Made by a program: the position numbers and the translations under genes | Source: Thermasporomyces sp040195635 | Lineage (GTDB): Bacteria > Actinomycetota > Actinomycetes > Propionibacteriales > Actinopolymorphaceae | Assembly: GCF_040195635.1 (NCBI RefSeq) | Contig: NZ_JBEFTX010000010.1 | Location: 1-64,000, forward strand | Direction: 5' to 3' | Length of the DNA stretch: 64,000 nt | The notes under the pieces: generated by a model | The model's input: the letters and a program-made list of their open reading frames with translations, nothing else | Databases searched by the model: none | Told to the model about the DNA's origin: nothing | Part shown: positions 41,460 through 49,653 of the stretch, piece after piece | Layout of the letters: every line of letters begins with the position of its first letter | Numbering within the stretch: the first letter of the stretch is position 1

Positions 41460-41565
41460 CGCTGGAGCCCTTCCGAGGAGGCCAGCAGCTTCCCGAGGCG
41501 GGGACGTACGCCTGGAGACCGATCCGAACGCGCGAAGTGACCGACAGGTGGGAGCAGGAGCACCG

Positions 41566-42948
41566 ATGGGCGACGACACGTGGGCACCACCCGGCTGGCA
41601 GGGAGAGGTCGGCGTCGGCCGGCGCGACATCACTCCGCCCACCGGCATCAGGGCGAAGAACTGGGGCGCCGCACTGACCGACGTCTCCACCGGCGCGCAC
41701 CGCCCGCTCACCTTGACCGCCGTCGCCCTGCGGGCCGGCCCCGACGCCGAGCCGGTCGTGCTGATCACGGCCGACCTGTCGGTGTGGCGGCGCGCCGAGG
41801 ACGAGTGGTACGTCCGCGGCGCGGTCCTGCAAGCCCATGCGCTGGACGCCACCAGGGTGATGCTGCACCTGGTCCACACCCACGCCAGTCCGGCGATTCA
41901 CGCGTCCGAGGTGGACCAGCCAGGCGGTGCCGGCGTACCCGCCTATCTGGCCACGCTCCGCGATGCCGCGGTGGCGGCGACCGGCGAAGCGCTCGCCACC
42001 TGTGTTCCCGCCAGCATGACGGTAGCGACCGGACGCAGCAGCGTCGCCGCCATCCGCGACCTTCCCGCCGGCGATCGGTACGTCGTCGGGTTCAACCCGC
42101 GGGCGAGGGCCGACGACACCCTCATGGTCGCCCGGATCGCGGCGGCCGACGACGGCCGGGTGCTGGCCACGATCGTCAACTACGCCTGCCATCCCACGAC
42201 CCTCGCGTGGGAGAACACCCTGGTCTCCGCCGACTATGTGGGCGGGCTGCGCGCGATCGTCGAGGACGGTACGGCCGGAGCGCCGTGCGTCTTCCTGCAG
42301 GGTGCGTCCGGTGACCTCGCCCCTCGCGAGCAGTACACCGGCGACACGAGCGTGGCGGACCGGCACGGGTTCGCGCTCGGCCACGCCGCCCTCGGCGCGT
42401 TGCAGACGATGCCCCCTCCCGCCCACGGGCTGGCGCTGGAGCGGATCGTCGAGTCCGGCGCGCCGCTCGCCGTCTGGCGGCCGCGCGCAGCCACCTGGCC
42501 GACGGGCGTCGTCGCCGACCGGACCGAGCTGTCGGTCCCCGTCAAACCCCTTCCCACGTTCGAAGAACTCGAACGCCGGTGGGCCGGCATCGACGCCCAC
42601 GCCCGGACCGAACGCATCCGCCGGGCGATGGACCAGCGGGACAACCTCCCCACCGGTACGACGACCATCCAGCCGGTCTGGACGTGGCGGCTCGGCGACG
42701 TCGTGATGGTCGCGCAGCCGGGCGAGGCGTACTCCGTCTTCCAGCGCACGTTGCGGGAGCAGGTGCCCGAGGCGGCGGTCTTCGTCCTCAACCTCACCAA
42801 CGGCCACAGCCTCGGTTACCTGCCGCCGCTGGATGCGTACGACCACGACATCTACCAGGTGTGGCAGACCGCCTACGGCGCCGGCACCCTCGAGCAGGTG
42901 ACGAGCCACGCGGTGTCCCGCGCGAAGGAGTTGGTCTCGACCAGGTGA
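41566..42948 (+). CDS. Neutral/alkaline ceramidase-like hydrolase
   Basis: A 460-residue protein from ATG 41566 (GGGAGCAGGAG upstream). It begins GVGRRDITPPTGIRAKNWG and contains HLVHTHASPA, NYACHPTTLA and GASGDLAPRE, corresponding to the zinc and active-site blocks of the neutral ceramidase N-terminal domain. The C-terminal QPGEAYSVF and TNGHSLGYLPP also match. No signal peptide is seen, unlike classical ceramidases, so an intracellular amide hydrolase acting on another N-acyl compound is likely. It lies 106 bp after the aminotransferase. Confidence 0.8.
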   Translation: MGDDTWAPPGWQGEVGVGRRDITPPTGIRAKNWGAALTDVSTGAHRPLTLTAVALRAGPDAEPVVLITADLSVWRRAEDEWYVRGAVLQAHALDATRVMLHLVHTHASPAIHASEVDQPGGAGVPAYLATLRDAAVAATGEALATCVPASMTVATGRSSVAAIRDLPAGDRYVVGFNPRARADDTLMVARIAAADDGRVLATIVNYACHPTTLAWENTLVSADYVGGLRAIVEDGTAGAPCVFLQGASGDLAPREQYTGDTSVADRHGFALGHAALGALQTMPPPAHGLALERIVESGAPLAVWRPRAATWPTGVVADRTELSVPVKPLPTFEELERRWAGIDAHARTERIRRAMDQRDNLPTGTTTIQPVWTWRLGDVVMVAQPGEAYSVFQRTLREQVPEAAVFVLNLTNGHSLGYLPPLDAYDHDIYQVWQTAYGAGTLEQVTSHAVSRAKELVSTR

Positions 42949-43050
42949 CGGGCGGCGCGTGGACGCCGACCGCCGGACCAGTGCAGGTGTCGGACCGCCG
43001 TGCGCGGGTAACCCTGCGGTTGCAGGCGTCGGAACGAAAAGGGAGGAACC

Positions 43051-44841
43051 GTGGCCGAGACAGTCGGCGACTTCGTCCTCGGACGGCTCCGCGACTGGGG
43101 TGTCGAGCACGTGTTCGCCTACCCGGGCGACGGTATCAACGGCCTGGTCGCAGCGTTCGGTGAGGCGGACAACCAGCCACGCTTCATCCAGTCCCGCCAC
43201 GAGGAGATGTCAGCTTTCCAGGCAGTCGGCTACGCGAAGTTCTCCGGCAGGGTCGGTGTCTGCATGGCGACCAGTGGGCCGGGAGCGATCCACCTGCTCA
43301 ACGGTCTCTACGACGCCAAGCTCGACCATGTGCCGGTCGTCGCCATCGTCGGGCAGACCGCGCGCAGTGCGATGGGCGGAAGCTACCAGCAGGAGGTCGA
43401 CCTGCAGGCGTTGTTCAAGGACGTCGCCAGTGACTACCTGGTCGAGGTCAACGTCGCCGAGCAGTTGCCCAACGCGCTCGACCGCGCGATCCGGACTGCC
43501 CAGGCCCGAAGGGCACCGACCGCGCTGATCATCCCGAACGACCTGCAGGAGGAGGAGTACTCCGCGCCCCAGCACGCGTTCAAGCACGTGCCGTCGAGTC
43601 CACCTGGGCCGGTCGACTCGCTGGTGACGCCACCGGACCGCGAGGTCGCCCGCGCCGCGGAGGTCCTCAACGCGGGTTCGAAGGTCGCCATGCTGATCGG
43701 CCAGGGCGCCCGTGGCGCCGTCGAGGAGGTCATGCGGGTCGCCGACATCACCGGCGCGGGAGTCGCGAAAGCCCTTCTGGGCAAGGACGTCCTGCCTGAC
43801 GACCTGCCGTACGTGACGGGAGCCATCGGCCTGCTCGGCACCCGGCCGAGCTACGAACTCATGCGCGACTGCGACACGCTGCTGATCGTCGGCTCCAGCT
43901 TCCCGTACTCACAGTTCCTGCCGGAGTTCGACACCGCACGTGCGGTCCAGGTCGACCTCGACCCCAGCCTGATCGGGATGCGGTATCCGACCGAGGTCAA
44001 CCTGGTCGGCGACGCCCATGCCGCGCTCGCCGCGCTGATCCCCCGACTGGAACGCAAGACCGACCGGTCCTGGCGGGAAGCGGTCGAGCGCAACGTGACC
44101 TCCTGGTGGGAAACCGTCGAGAAGCAGGCCATGCTCGACGCGCGCCCGGTGAACCCGATGCGGATCGTCTGGGAGCTGTCGCAGCGGATCCCCGACAACG
44201 CGATCGTCACCGCCGACTCCGGGTCGGCCGCCAACTGGTACGCCCGCGACCTGAAGATGCGTGGCCGGATGCGCGGGTCCCTGTCCGGCACGCTGGCCTC
44301 GATGGGGCCCGGTGTGCCGTACGCGATCGGAGCGAAGTTCGCCTGCCCCGACCGGCCGGTCGTCGCCCTGGTCGGTGACGGCGCGATGCAGATGAACGGC
44401 CTCGCCGAGCTGATCACCCTGGCGAAGTACTACGAACTCTGGGCCGACCCGCGCTGTGTCATCTGCGTCTTGCACAACAACGACCTCAACCAGGTCACCT
44501 GGGAGCTGCGGGCCATGGGCGGCGCGCCGAAGTTCGAGGAGTCGCAGACGATTCCCGACATCTCCTACGCCGACATCGCCCGCGGCTTCGGACTGGAGGC
44601 GGTGACCGTCGACTCACCGGACGACCTCGGCGCGGCATGGGAACGCTGCCTGCGGGCGGACCGGCCCGCCCTCCTGGACGTCCACTGTGATCCCGAGGTG
44701 CCGCCCATCCCGCCGCACGCGACCTGGGACCAGATCAAGGCGACCACCCAGTCGGTGTTGAAGGGCGACCCGGCGGCCTGGCACCTGATCGTGCAGGGAG
44801 CGAAGACGAAGCTCCAGGAGCTCACACCCGGGGGGCCATGA
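43051..44841 (+). CDS. Thiamine diphosphate-dependent enzyme (pyruvate oxidase / acetolactate synthase-like)
   Basis: A 596-residue protein with the three POX-type domains. The catalytic Glu lies in QSRHEEMSAFQAVGYA near residue 52. The central FAD or nucleotide domain covers about 195-330. The ThDP motif GDGAMQMNGLAELITLAKYY ends in the cofactor Asn pair (LHNNDLNQ). GTG 43051 follows GGGAGG by five bases. The sequence resembles actinobacterial pyruvate oxidase-like proteins more than IlvB. No small regulatory subunit gene is adjacent, which argues against acetolactate synthase. Confidence 0.88.
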   Translation: MAETVGDFVLGRLRDWGVEHVFAYPGDGINGLVAAFGEADNQPRFIQSRHEEMSAFQAVGYAKFSGRVGVCMATSGPGAIHLLNGLYDAKLDHVPVVAIVGQTARSAMGGSYQQEVDLQALFKDVASDYLVEVNVAEQLPNALDRAIRTAQARRAPTALIIPNDLQEEEYSAPQHAFKHVPSSPPGPVDSLVTPPDREVARAAEVLNAGSKVAMLIGQGARGAVEEVMRVADITGAGVAKALLGKDVLPDDLPYVTGAIGLLGTRPSYELMRDCDTLLIVGSSFPYSQFLPEFDTARAVQVDLDPSLIGMRYPTEVNLVGDAHAALAALIPRLERKTDRSWREAVERNVTSWWETVEKQAMLDARPVNPMRIVWELSQRIPDNAIVTADSGSAANWYARDLKMRGRMRGSLSGTLASMGPGVPYAIGAKFACPDRPVVALVGDGAMQMNGLAELITLAKYYELWADPRCVICVLHNNDLNQVTWELRAMGGAPKFEESQTIPDISYADIARGFGLEAVTVDSPDDLGAAWERCLRADRPALLDVHCDPEVPPIPPHATWDQIKATTQSVLKGDPAAWHLIVQGAKTKLQELTPGGP

Positions 44842-44921
44842 ATCCCGAGCACCGTCCTGTGTCAGGAGACCGGGTCGAAAACGCGTCGCGCGTCCTGGCG
44901 CCGGCGATCTAGCCTGCGGAT

Positions 44922-45605
44922 GTGACCGACCCGGACATGGCCGTGTTCGCCGGCGTGCGTTGGGCGGACCTGAACCATCGCGACTCTCGCGTACGGCTGG
45001 AGGCGCACGGCTGGACGCTGTGTGGAGAGGGCGACTGGGCGCTCGCGTTCCGTTCGCCCGGTGGCGGGCTGGCGGCACGGGTCAGTGCGTTCGAACCGTC
45101 GTACGCCTGGTTCGTCGAGCTCTGCCGCCGGATGGAGGGAAATCCGTACTTTCCCCGGATCGATCTCGTCTCCGAGCTCGAAGGCGGCGGCCACCTCGCG
45201 ATCCTCGAGTTCCTCACCCAGGTCAGCGCGGATGAGGAGGCCGCGTTCCTCGCGCGCTGGAAGAGCGACGCCGACCCGGACCCTGATCTGCGGGCCGCCC
45301 GCGCGGCCACGGAGGAGCTGAACAAGCACTGCCAGGAGAACGTGCGGTTCTGGATGGGCATCGACATCGGCGACCACGTGATGCGGGCCGCCGACGGTCA
45401 CCTCAAGTTGATCGACCTCCTGGGGGTGGGGGGTGGGCCGATGCTCGACCAGATGGAGGCGGACATGGGCGAGTTCCTCCGCGTCATCCCGCGAGAACGG
45501 TGCAGGTACATGCTCGAGATCCCGCACTTCTCCCGCGACTACGCCGCCGATGACCGGGCGCGGGTCGAAGCCGCCTTCGCGCGCGTCGACGTTCAGCGTC
45601 CGTAG
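44922..45605 (+). CDS. Hypothetical protein, kinase-fold traces
   Basis: A 227-residue protein from GTG 44922. The order of blocks recalls a reduced aminoglycoside or protein kinase-like fold: a beta-rich N-terminus with FRSPGGGLAARVSAF, a helix (YAWFVELCRRM), then HVMRAADGHLKLIDLLGV. The last resembles a degenerate catalytic and metal loop, although a canonical catalytic Asp is absent. No family name is recognised. Its last 13 bp overlap the end of the converging epimerase gene. Confidence 0.65.
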   Translation: MTDPDMAVFAGVRWADLNHRDSRVRLEAHGWTLCGEGDWALAFRSPGGGLAARVSAFEPSYAWFVELCRRMEGNPYFPRIDLVSELEGGGHLAILEFLTQVSADEEAAFLARWKSDADPDPDLRAARAATEELNKHCQENVRFWMGIDIGDHVMRAADGHLKLIDLLGVGGGPMLDQMEADMGEFLRVIPRERCRYMLEIPHFSRDYAADDRARVEAAFARVDVQRP

Positions 45606-46591
45606 CTGGCGAGGAGGTCGAGCAGCTCGCGCTCGCGGTCCGGGGCCAGGCCGGCGGAGCGGGTACGGTCCAGGCCCTGCGTACGCTCCCAGGCGAGCAG
45701 GTCGGTGAGGAGTTCCGCGCGGGGGCGATGCCGCAGGCCGGCCGCCACCGCCGCGGACCCGTCGCGAGCCGCGAATCCCTCCCAGCCCGGCTCCCGGATC
45801 CACATCGGCAGCGACACCGACCCACTCCACTCCTGCACGCCGTGCTCGGCGAGCCACGCCGGCTCGGCAGGAACGACCTTGCCGGTGTGCCCGCCGACCG
45901 CGCGGCACAGCTCGATCCATTCGTCGAACGTCACTGTCGGTCCGACCGCGTTGAAGACCCCGGCGGTCCCGGCGGACGCAGCACCCAGCAGCCAGTCGAC
46001 CAGGTCCCGAATGTCGACCACCTGCGTCGGCGCGTCCGGCGTGGCGGGCACCAGCAGCGGGGTGTGGGGATCGCGTGCGCTCCGCGCCACCCAGTAGCCG
46101 GAGCGGTCGGTGTGGTCTCCCGGTCCGCCGATCAGTCCGGCTCGGGCGATCAGCAGCCGGTCGTCGAGGGCGTTGGCCGACGCCTGCTCGCAGGCCGCCT
46201 TCGCCTCGCCGTAGAGCGCGCGGTCGACCTCGTCCCGGTCGGTCGGGGCGAGAGTCTCCTCGCTCTCGTCGGCGCCGCGCGTCGCGTGGGAGCCGTAGAC
46301 GTTGCCCGACGAGACGTAGGTCCAGTGCCGCGCCCGGTCCGCGAGTGCCGCCAGCGCGCTTCGTACCATGCCCGGCTGCCACGACACCTCGACCACGGCG
46401 TCCCAGTCTCGGCCGGCCACGGCGTCGTAGGCCCCTGGATGCCGCCGGTCGGCGGCGACCAGGTCCGCGCCCGCGGCAACCTCACCGCTCGTGCCGCGCG
46501 CCAGACACGTCACGGAGTGTCCCTGGTCGAGTGCCTGTCGCGCGACTTGCCGGCCGAGCCATGCGGTGCCGCCGAGGATCAGGATCTGCAT
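45593..46591 (-). CDS. NAD-dependent epimerase/dehydratase family protein
   Basis: A 332-residue extended short-chain dehydrogenase. The NAD motif is ILGGTAWLGRQVA (residues 5-17). The expected Ser and Tyr-x3-Lys appear as YVSSGNVYG and LYGEAKAACE. VVDIRDLVDWLL is the late family block. The substrate is probably a nucleotide sugar or related compound, but nearby genes give no hint. It precedes the MarR-type gene in convergent-to-tandem order on the minus strand, 47 bp apart. Confidence 0.85.
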   Translation of the reverse strand: MQILILGGTAWLGRQVARQALDQGHSVTCLARGTSGEVAAGADLVAADRRHPGAYDAVAGRDWDAVVEVSWQPGMVRSALAALADRARHWTYVSSGNVYGSHATRGADESEETLAPTDRDEVDRALYGEAKAACEQASANALDDRLLIARAGLIGGPGDHTDRSGYWVARSARDPHTPLLVPATPDAPTQVVDIRDLVDWLLGAASAGTAGVFNAVGPTVTFDEWIELCRAVGGHTGKVVPAEPAWLAEHGVQEWSGSVSLPMWIREPGWEGFAARDGSAAVAAGLRHRPRAELLTDLLAWERTQGLDRTRSAGLAPDRERELLDLLASYGR

Positions 46592-46638
46592 GGCGTCCAG
46601 CCAATCCTGGTGGACGGCAGCCTGCCTAGTGGATTCGC

Positions 46639-47154
46639 TCAGAGCGGATCACCGGGGCCTTCCTGGCCGTCGGCGATGCCCTCTTCGTACGCCCGCAGCG
46701 TGTGGACGAACAGCCGGCGCTCGGCGGGGCTGAGTGGCTCGAGGGCGTTTCGCCAGGCGGTGGCGCCACGGGCGAGCCAGCCGTCGATCGCCGGTCGGTG
46801 CGCGTCGGCGATGCTCACGATCCGGCGCCGCCGGTCGTCGTCGTCCTCGTGCCGTTCGAGGATCCCCTGGCGGCTCAGCTCACCGACCATGAGGCTCACC
46901 GTCGCCGGCGCGACCTCCAGCCTGGTGGCGAGGTCGTTGACGGTCATGGGCCCGTCGAAGAGCAGGTAGGACAACAACGACAGATGGCGTGGCGCCAGGG
47001 AGAACCCCCGCAGCTCGTCGGGGATCCGAGCGCGCTTCGCGCGCCCGACGATCCGCGGCAGGAGCAGGATCAGCGCGCGGACAGCGTCGTCGACACCCAG
47101 CCCTGGGTCGGCAGCGACTCTCCGTTTCCGGGTTGACACCCCACCAGCCTCCAT
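46639..47154 (-). CDS. MarR family transcriptional regulator
   Basis: A 171-residue winged-helix regulator. The DNA-binding core is GPMTVNDLATRLEVAPATVS followed by the wing RHEDDDDRRRRIVSIA. ATG 47154 has GAAGG four bases upstream; GTG six codons in is an alternative start. It is divergent from the reductase/hemerythrin fusion over 80 AT-rich bases, so autoregulation and control of that gene are expected. Confidence 0.9.
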   Translation of the reverse strand: MEAGGVSTRKRRVAADPGLGVDDAVRALILLLPRIVGRAKRARIPDELRGFSLAPRHLSLLSYLLFDGPMTVNDLATRLEVAPATVSLMVGELSRQGILERHEDDDDRRRRIVSIADAHRPAIDGWLARGATAWRNALEPLSPAERRLFVHTLRAYEEGIADGQEGPGDPL

Positions 47155-47234
47155 TTACCTTCGGTCTAAGAGTAGTTTTGCTATCAAAGCCAATTGACTC
47201 TGTGTCGACAGCAATCCTGACGAGGAGTATCCCA
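47155..47234. promoter_or_regulatory. AT-rich divergent promoter region, MarR and reductase
   Basis: This 80-bp stretch is markedly AT-richer than its surroundings (for example TAGTTTTGCTATCAAAG at 47172-47188). It must hold both promoters and is the natural MarR binding region. On the plus strand GAGGAG (47222-47227) precedes GTG 47235. No perfect palindrome was found. Confidence 0.45.
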
Positions 47235-48161
47235 GTGCCCGACGACCGACCTCCAGCGCACGACTCCCTCCAGCAGCAGGTGATCGACGAGTTCCGCTCC
47301 CGAGGAGGAGTAGTGGGCGGCCGCTTCGAAGGCACCTCACTCCTCCTGCTCACGACGGGGGGTGCGCGGACGGGCAGGCCACACACCACGCCGGCCACCT
47401 ATGCCCGCGACGGCGACCGGCTCGTGATCTTCGCCTCCAACGCGGGCGGGCCGAGGAACCCCGACTGGTACCACAACCTGCTCGCCGACCCGAATGTCGT
47501 CGTCGAGATCGGCGAGCAGGGCGAGGTGCGCACCCACCTGGTCCTGGCGGAGCCGCTCCACGGCGAGGAACGCGACCGGCTCTACGCGCTGCAGGCACAA
47601 CGGGTCCCCGCGTACGCCGAGTACCAGGCGATGACGTCGCGCAGGATCCCCGTCGTCGCCCTCCGCCCGGTGGACCTGACCGGCGGCGCGGACCGCGTGA
47701 CGGCGATCGGCGCGCAGCTGACCCAGGTCCACCAGGAGCTACGACGTGCACTCGACGACCTCCGCTCCCGAGCGGACGACCTGGTGGCCGGCCGCCAGGC
47801 TCCGGCCGACGGGGCGCACGACGGGCACAGCCTGGACGGCGTGCTGCTGGAGCACTGCCTGAGCTTCTGTGCCGCCCTCCACATGCACCACCTCCGCGAG
47901 GACGGCGGGTTCACCGCCTTCGAGACGGAGGTGCCCGGCGTCGCGCCCCTGGTCGACCGGCTGCGCCGGGAGCATCGGGTGGTGGGGCAGACCCTGACGC
48001 GGCTGCGGGAGCTGGTGGCACGGCTTGGTTCCACTCCGGGCGCGGCGGACGCCGTCACCATGCGGGCCGAGCTCGAGCAGCTCGCCGTGAACCTGGAGGA
48101 ACACTTCCGCTACGAGGAGGAGAGCCTGATCCCGGCGCTGGCGGCGGCCGTGCGGGCGTAG
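47235..48161 (+). CDS. Deazaflavin-type nitroreductase fused to hemerythrin domain
   Basis: A 308-residue two-domain protein. Residues 1-140 match the Ddn-like (F420-dependent) nitroreductase family: LLLTTGGARTGRPHTTPATY, VIFASNAGGPRNPDWYHNLLADP and VEIGEQ. Residues 150-305 are a helical hemerythrin-like domain with iron-ligand candidates in DGHSLDGVLLEH, LHMHHLREDGGF, RREHRVV and EEHFRYEEESLIP. The fusion suggests coupling of F420H2 redox chemistry with oxygen or nitric oxide binding. Divergent MarR control supports a stress role. GTG start chosen from the GAGGAG site. Confidence 0.82.
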   Translation: MPDDRPPAHDSLQQQVIDEFRSRGGVVGGRFEGTSLLLLTTGGARTGRPHTTPATYARDGDRLVIFASNAGGPRNPDWYHNLLADPNVVVEIGEQGEVRTHLVLAEPLHGEERDRLYALQAQRVPAYAEYQAMTSRRIPVVALRPVDLTGGADRVTAIGAQLTQVHQELRRALDDLRSRADDLVAGRQAPADGAHDGHSLDGVLLEHCLSFCAALHMHHLREDGGFTAFETEVPGVAPLVDRLRREHRVVGQTLTRLRELVARLGSTPGAADAVTMRAELEQLAVNLEEHFRYEEESLIPALAAAVRA

Positions 48162-48192
48162 GCAGCAGTCGGCTCGGCAGGAGATCGCACGG

Positions 48193-48203
48193 TATGTGAC
48201 ATA
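48193..48203. promoter_or_regulatory. GntR-type palindrome before hydroxyproline operon
   Basis: TATGTGACATA is a perfect odd palindrome with a GT-N-AC core, the form recognised by many GntR-family regulators. It ends eight bases before the GTG at 48212, overlapping a TAGTAC -10-like box (48202-48207). The first gene has no Shine-Dalgarno, so the transcript may be leaderless and the palindrome would block it. The candidate binder is the GntR protein at 53054. Confidence 0.6.
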
Positions 48204-48211
48204 GTACTGCC

Positions 48212-49393
48212 GTGCCTCCCGGGTTCCCGCGTACGCCCGTCGACGTGGTCGTCGTCGGGGCCGGCGTGGTCGGTGCGGCCTGTGCCTACTACTCCGCGCG
48301 GGCAGGGCTCGCCGTCGCGGTGGTCGACGCCGCCGGGATCGCGGGTGGTACGACGGGCGCCGGTGAAGGCAACCTGCTCGTCTCGGACAAGGAACCCGGT
48401 CCGGAGCTCGCGCTGGCCCTGCGTTCGCTCGCGTTGTGGCGCGAGCTGGACGGCGACCTCGGGTGCGACACCGGGTTCGAGTACGAACGCAAGGGCGGCG
48501 TCGTCGTCGCGGAGTCCGCCGAGGCCCACGCCGGGCTGGAGGCGTTCGCGGCCAGCCAGCGCGCCGCCGGCATCACCGCCGAACCTGTGCGCGACGCCGA
48601 ACTCGCCGACCTCGAACCTCGGCTCGCGCCAGGCCTGCCCGGCGGCATCCACTACCCGCAGGACGCGCAGGTCCAGCCGATGCTCGCGGCGGCGGCGCTG
48701 CTGCGCGCGGCCCGGGCGCACGGCGCCACGGTCCACCCGCACACCCGGGTCACCGCCCTGGAGCGGGACCGGCACGGGCGGGTGACCGGAGTCGTCACGA
48801 CCGGCGGCACCCTGGCCGCCGGAGCCGTCGTCAATGCCGCCGGCACCTGGGGCGGCGAGGTCGCCGTGCTGGCGGGTGTCGAGGTGCCGATCCTGCCCCG
48901 GCGTGGGTTCATCCTCGTCACCGAGCCACTGCCGCCGATGGTGCGGCACAAGGTCTACAGCGCGGAGTACGTCGCGAACGTCGCGAGCAGCTCCCCCGAC
49001 CTCGAGACGTCGGCCGTCGTCGAGGGCACGGCCTCGGGCACGATCCTCATCGGCGCGAGCCGCGAGCGGGTGGGCTTCGACCGCACCCTGTCGCTGCGCG
49101 TCCTGCACCGGCTCGCGGCCCAGGCGGTGCGGTTGTTCCCGTTCCTGGCCGGGGTGTCCGCGATCCGTGCGTACCGTGGATTCCGTCCGTACGCGCCAGA
49201 CCACCTGCCGGTGATCGGCCACGACCCTCGCGCGCCCGGGCTGTTCCACGCGTGCGGGCACGAGGGTGCGGGCGTCGGCCTCGCACCGGTCACGGGGTCC
49301 GTCGTTGCCGCGCTTCTCACCGGCCAGGACCCAGGTCTGGATGTGCGGCCCTTCCGACCGGAGCGGTTCGACTCGACGGCGGTGCCGGCATGA
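48212..49393 (+). CDS. FAD-dependent D-amino acid dehydrogenase subunit (DAO fold)
   Basis: A 393-residue DAO-fold flavoprotein with the dinucleotide motif VVVGAGVVGAACAYYSARAG at residues 11-30 and the C-terminal FAD block GHEGAGVGLAPVTG. It is followed by a 2Fe-2S protein and a second flavoprotein with overlapping genes. This is the three-subunit arrangement of cis-4-hydroxy-D-proline dehydrogenases (as in the Sinorhizobium Hyp system) and related heteromeric amino acid oxidases. This subunit should carry the substrate-oxidising site. First gene of the six-gene operon. Confidence 0.85.
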   Translation: MPPGFPRTPVDVVVVGAGVVGAACAYYSARAGLAVAVVDAAGIAGGTTGAGEGNLLVSDKEPGPELALALRSLALWRELDGDLGCDTGFEYERKGGVVVAESAEAHAGLEAFAASQRAAGITAEPVRDAELADLEPRLAPGLPGGIHYPQDAQVQPMLAAAALLRAARAHGATVHPHTRVTALERDRHGRVTGVVTTGGTLAAGAVVNAAGTWGGEVAVLAGVEVPILPRRGFILVTEPLPPMVRHKVYSAEYVANVASSSPDLETSAVVEGTASGTILIGASRERVGFDRTLSLRVLHRLAAQAVRLFPFLAGVSAIRAYRGFRPYAPDHLPVIGHDPRAPGLFHACGHEGAGVGLAPVTGSVVAALLTGQDPGLDVRPFRPERFDSTAVPA

Positions 49394-49653
49394 GCCGAGA
49401 GCCGGCCGAGATCGTCGTCGACGGGCGGCGGGTCGCTGTACGTCCGGGGCAGTCCGTCGCGGGCGCCCTGCTCGCCGCCGGGATCCGATCCTGGCGGACG
49501 ACGAGAACCGGCAAGCAGCGTGGGTTGTTCTGCGGCATCGGCGTCTGCTTCGACTGTCTCGTGACCGTCAACGGCCGCCGGTCGGTGCGCGCCTGCGTGG
49601 CCGAAGCACGGCCTGGCGACGTGGTGAGCACCGGGTCGGAGCCAGATGACTGA
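49390..49653 (+). CDS. 2Fe-2S ferredoxin-like subunit
   Basis: An 87-residue protein with cysteines at 48, 53 and 56 (CGIGVCFDC) and 69 (RACVA), the plant-type 2Fe-2S arrangement seen in small subunits of heteromeric amino acid and opine oxidases. It begins EIVVDGRRVAVRPGQSVAGA, also family-typical. The ATGA overlap with the gene before it and an 8-bp overlap with the gene after it imply equal expression and complex formation. Confidence 0.9.
   Translation: MSREPAEIVVDGRRVAVRPGQSVAGALLAAGIRSWRTTRTGKQRGLFCGIGVCFDCLVTVNGRRSVRACVAEARPGDVVSTGSEPDD

Noticed and set aside
43051..44841. Acetolactate synthase (ilvB) assignment
   Set aside because: No ilvN or ilvC neighbour, and the sequence fits the pyruvate oxidase-like group better.
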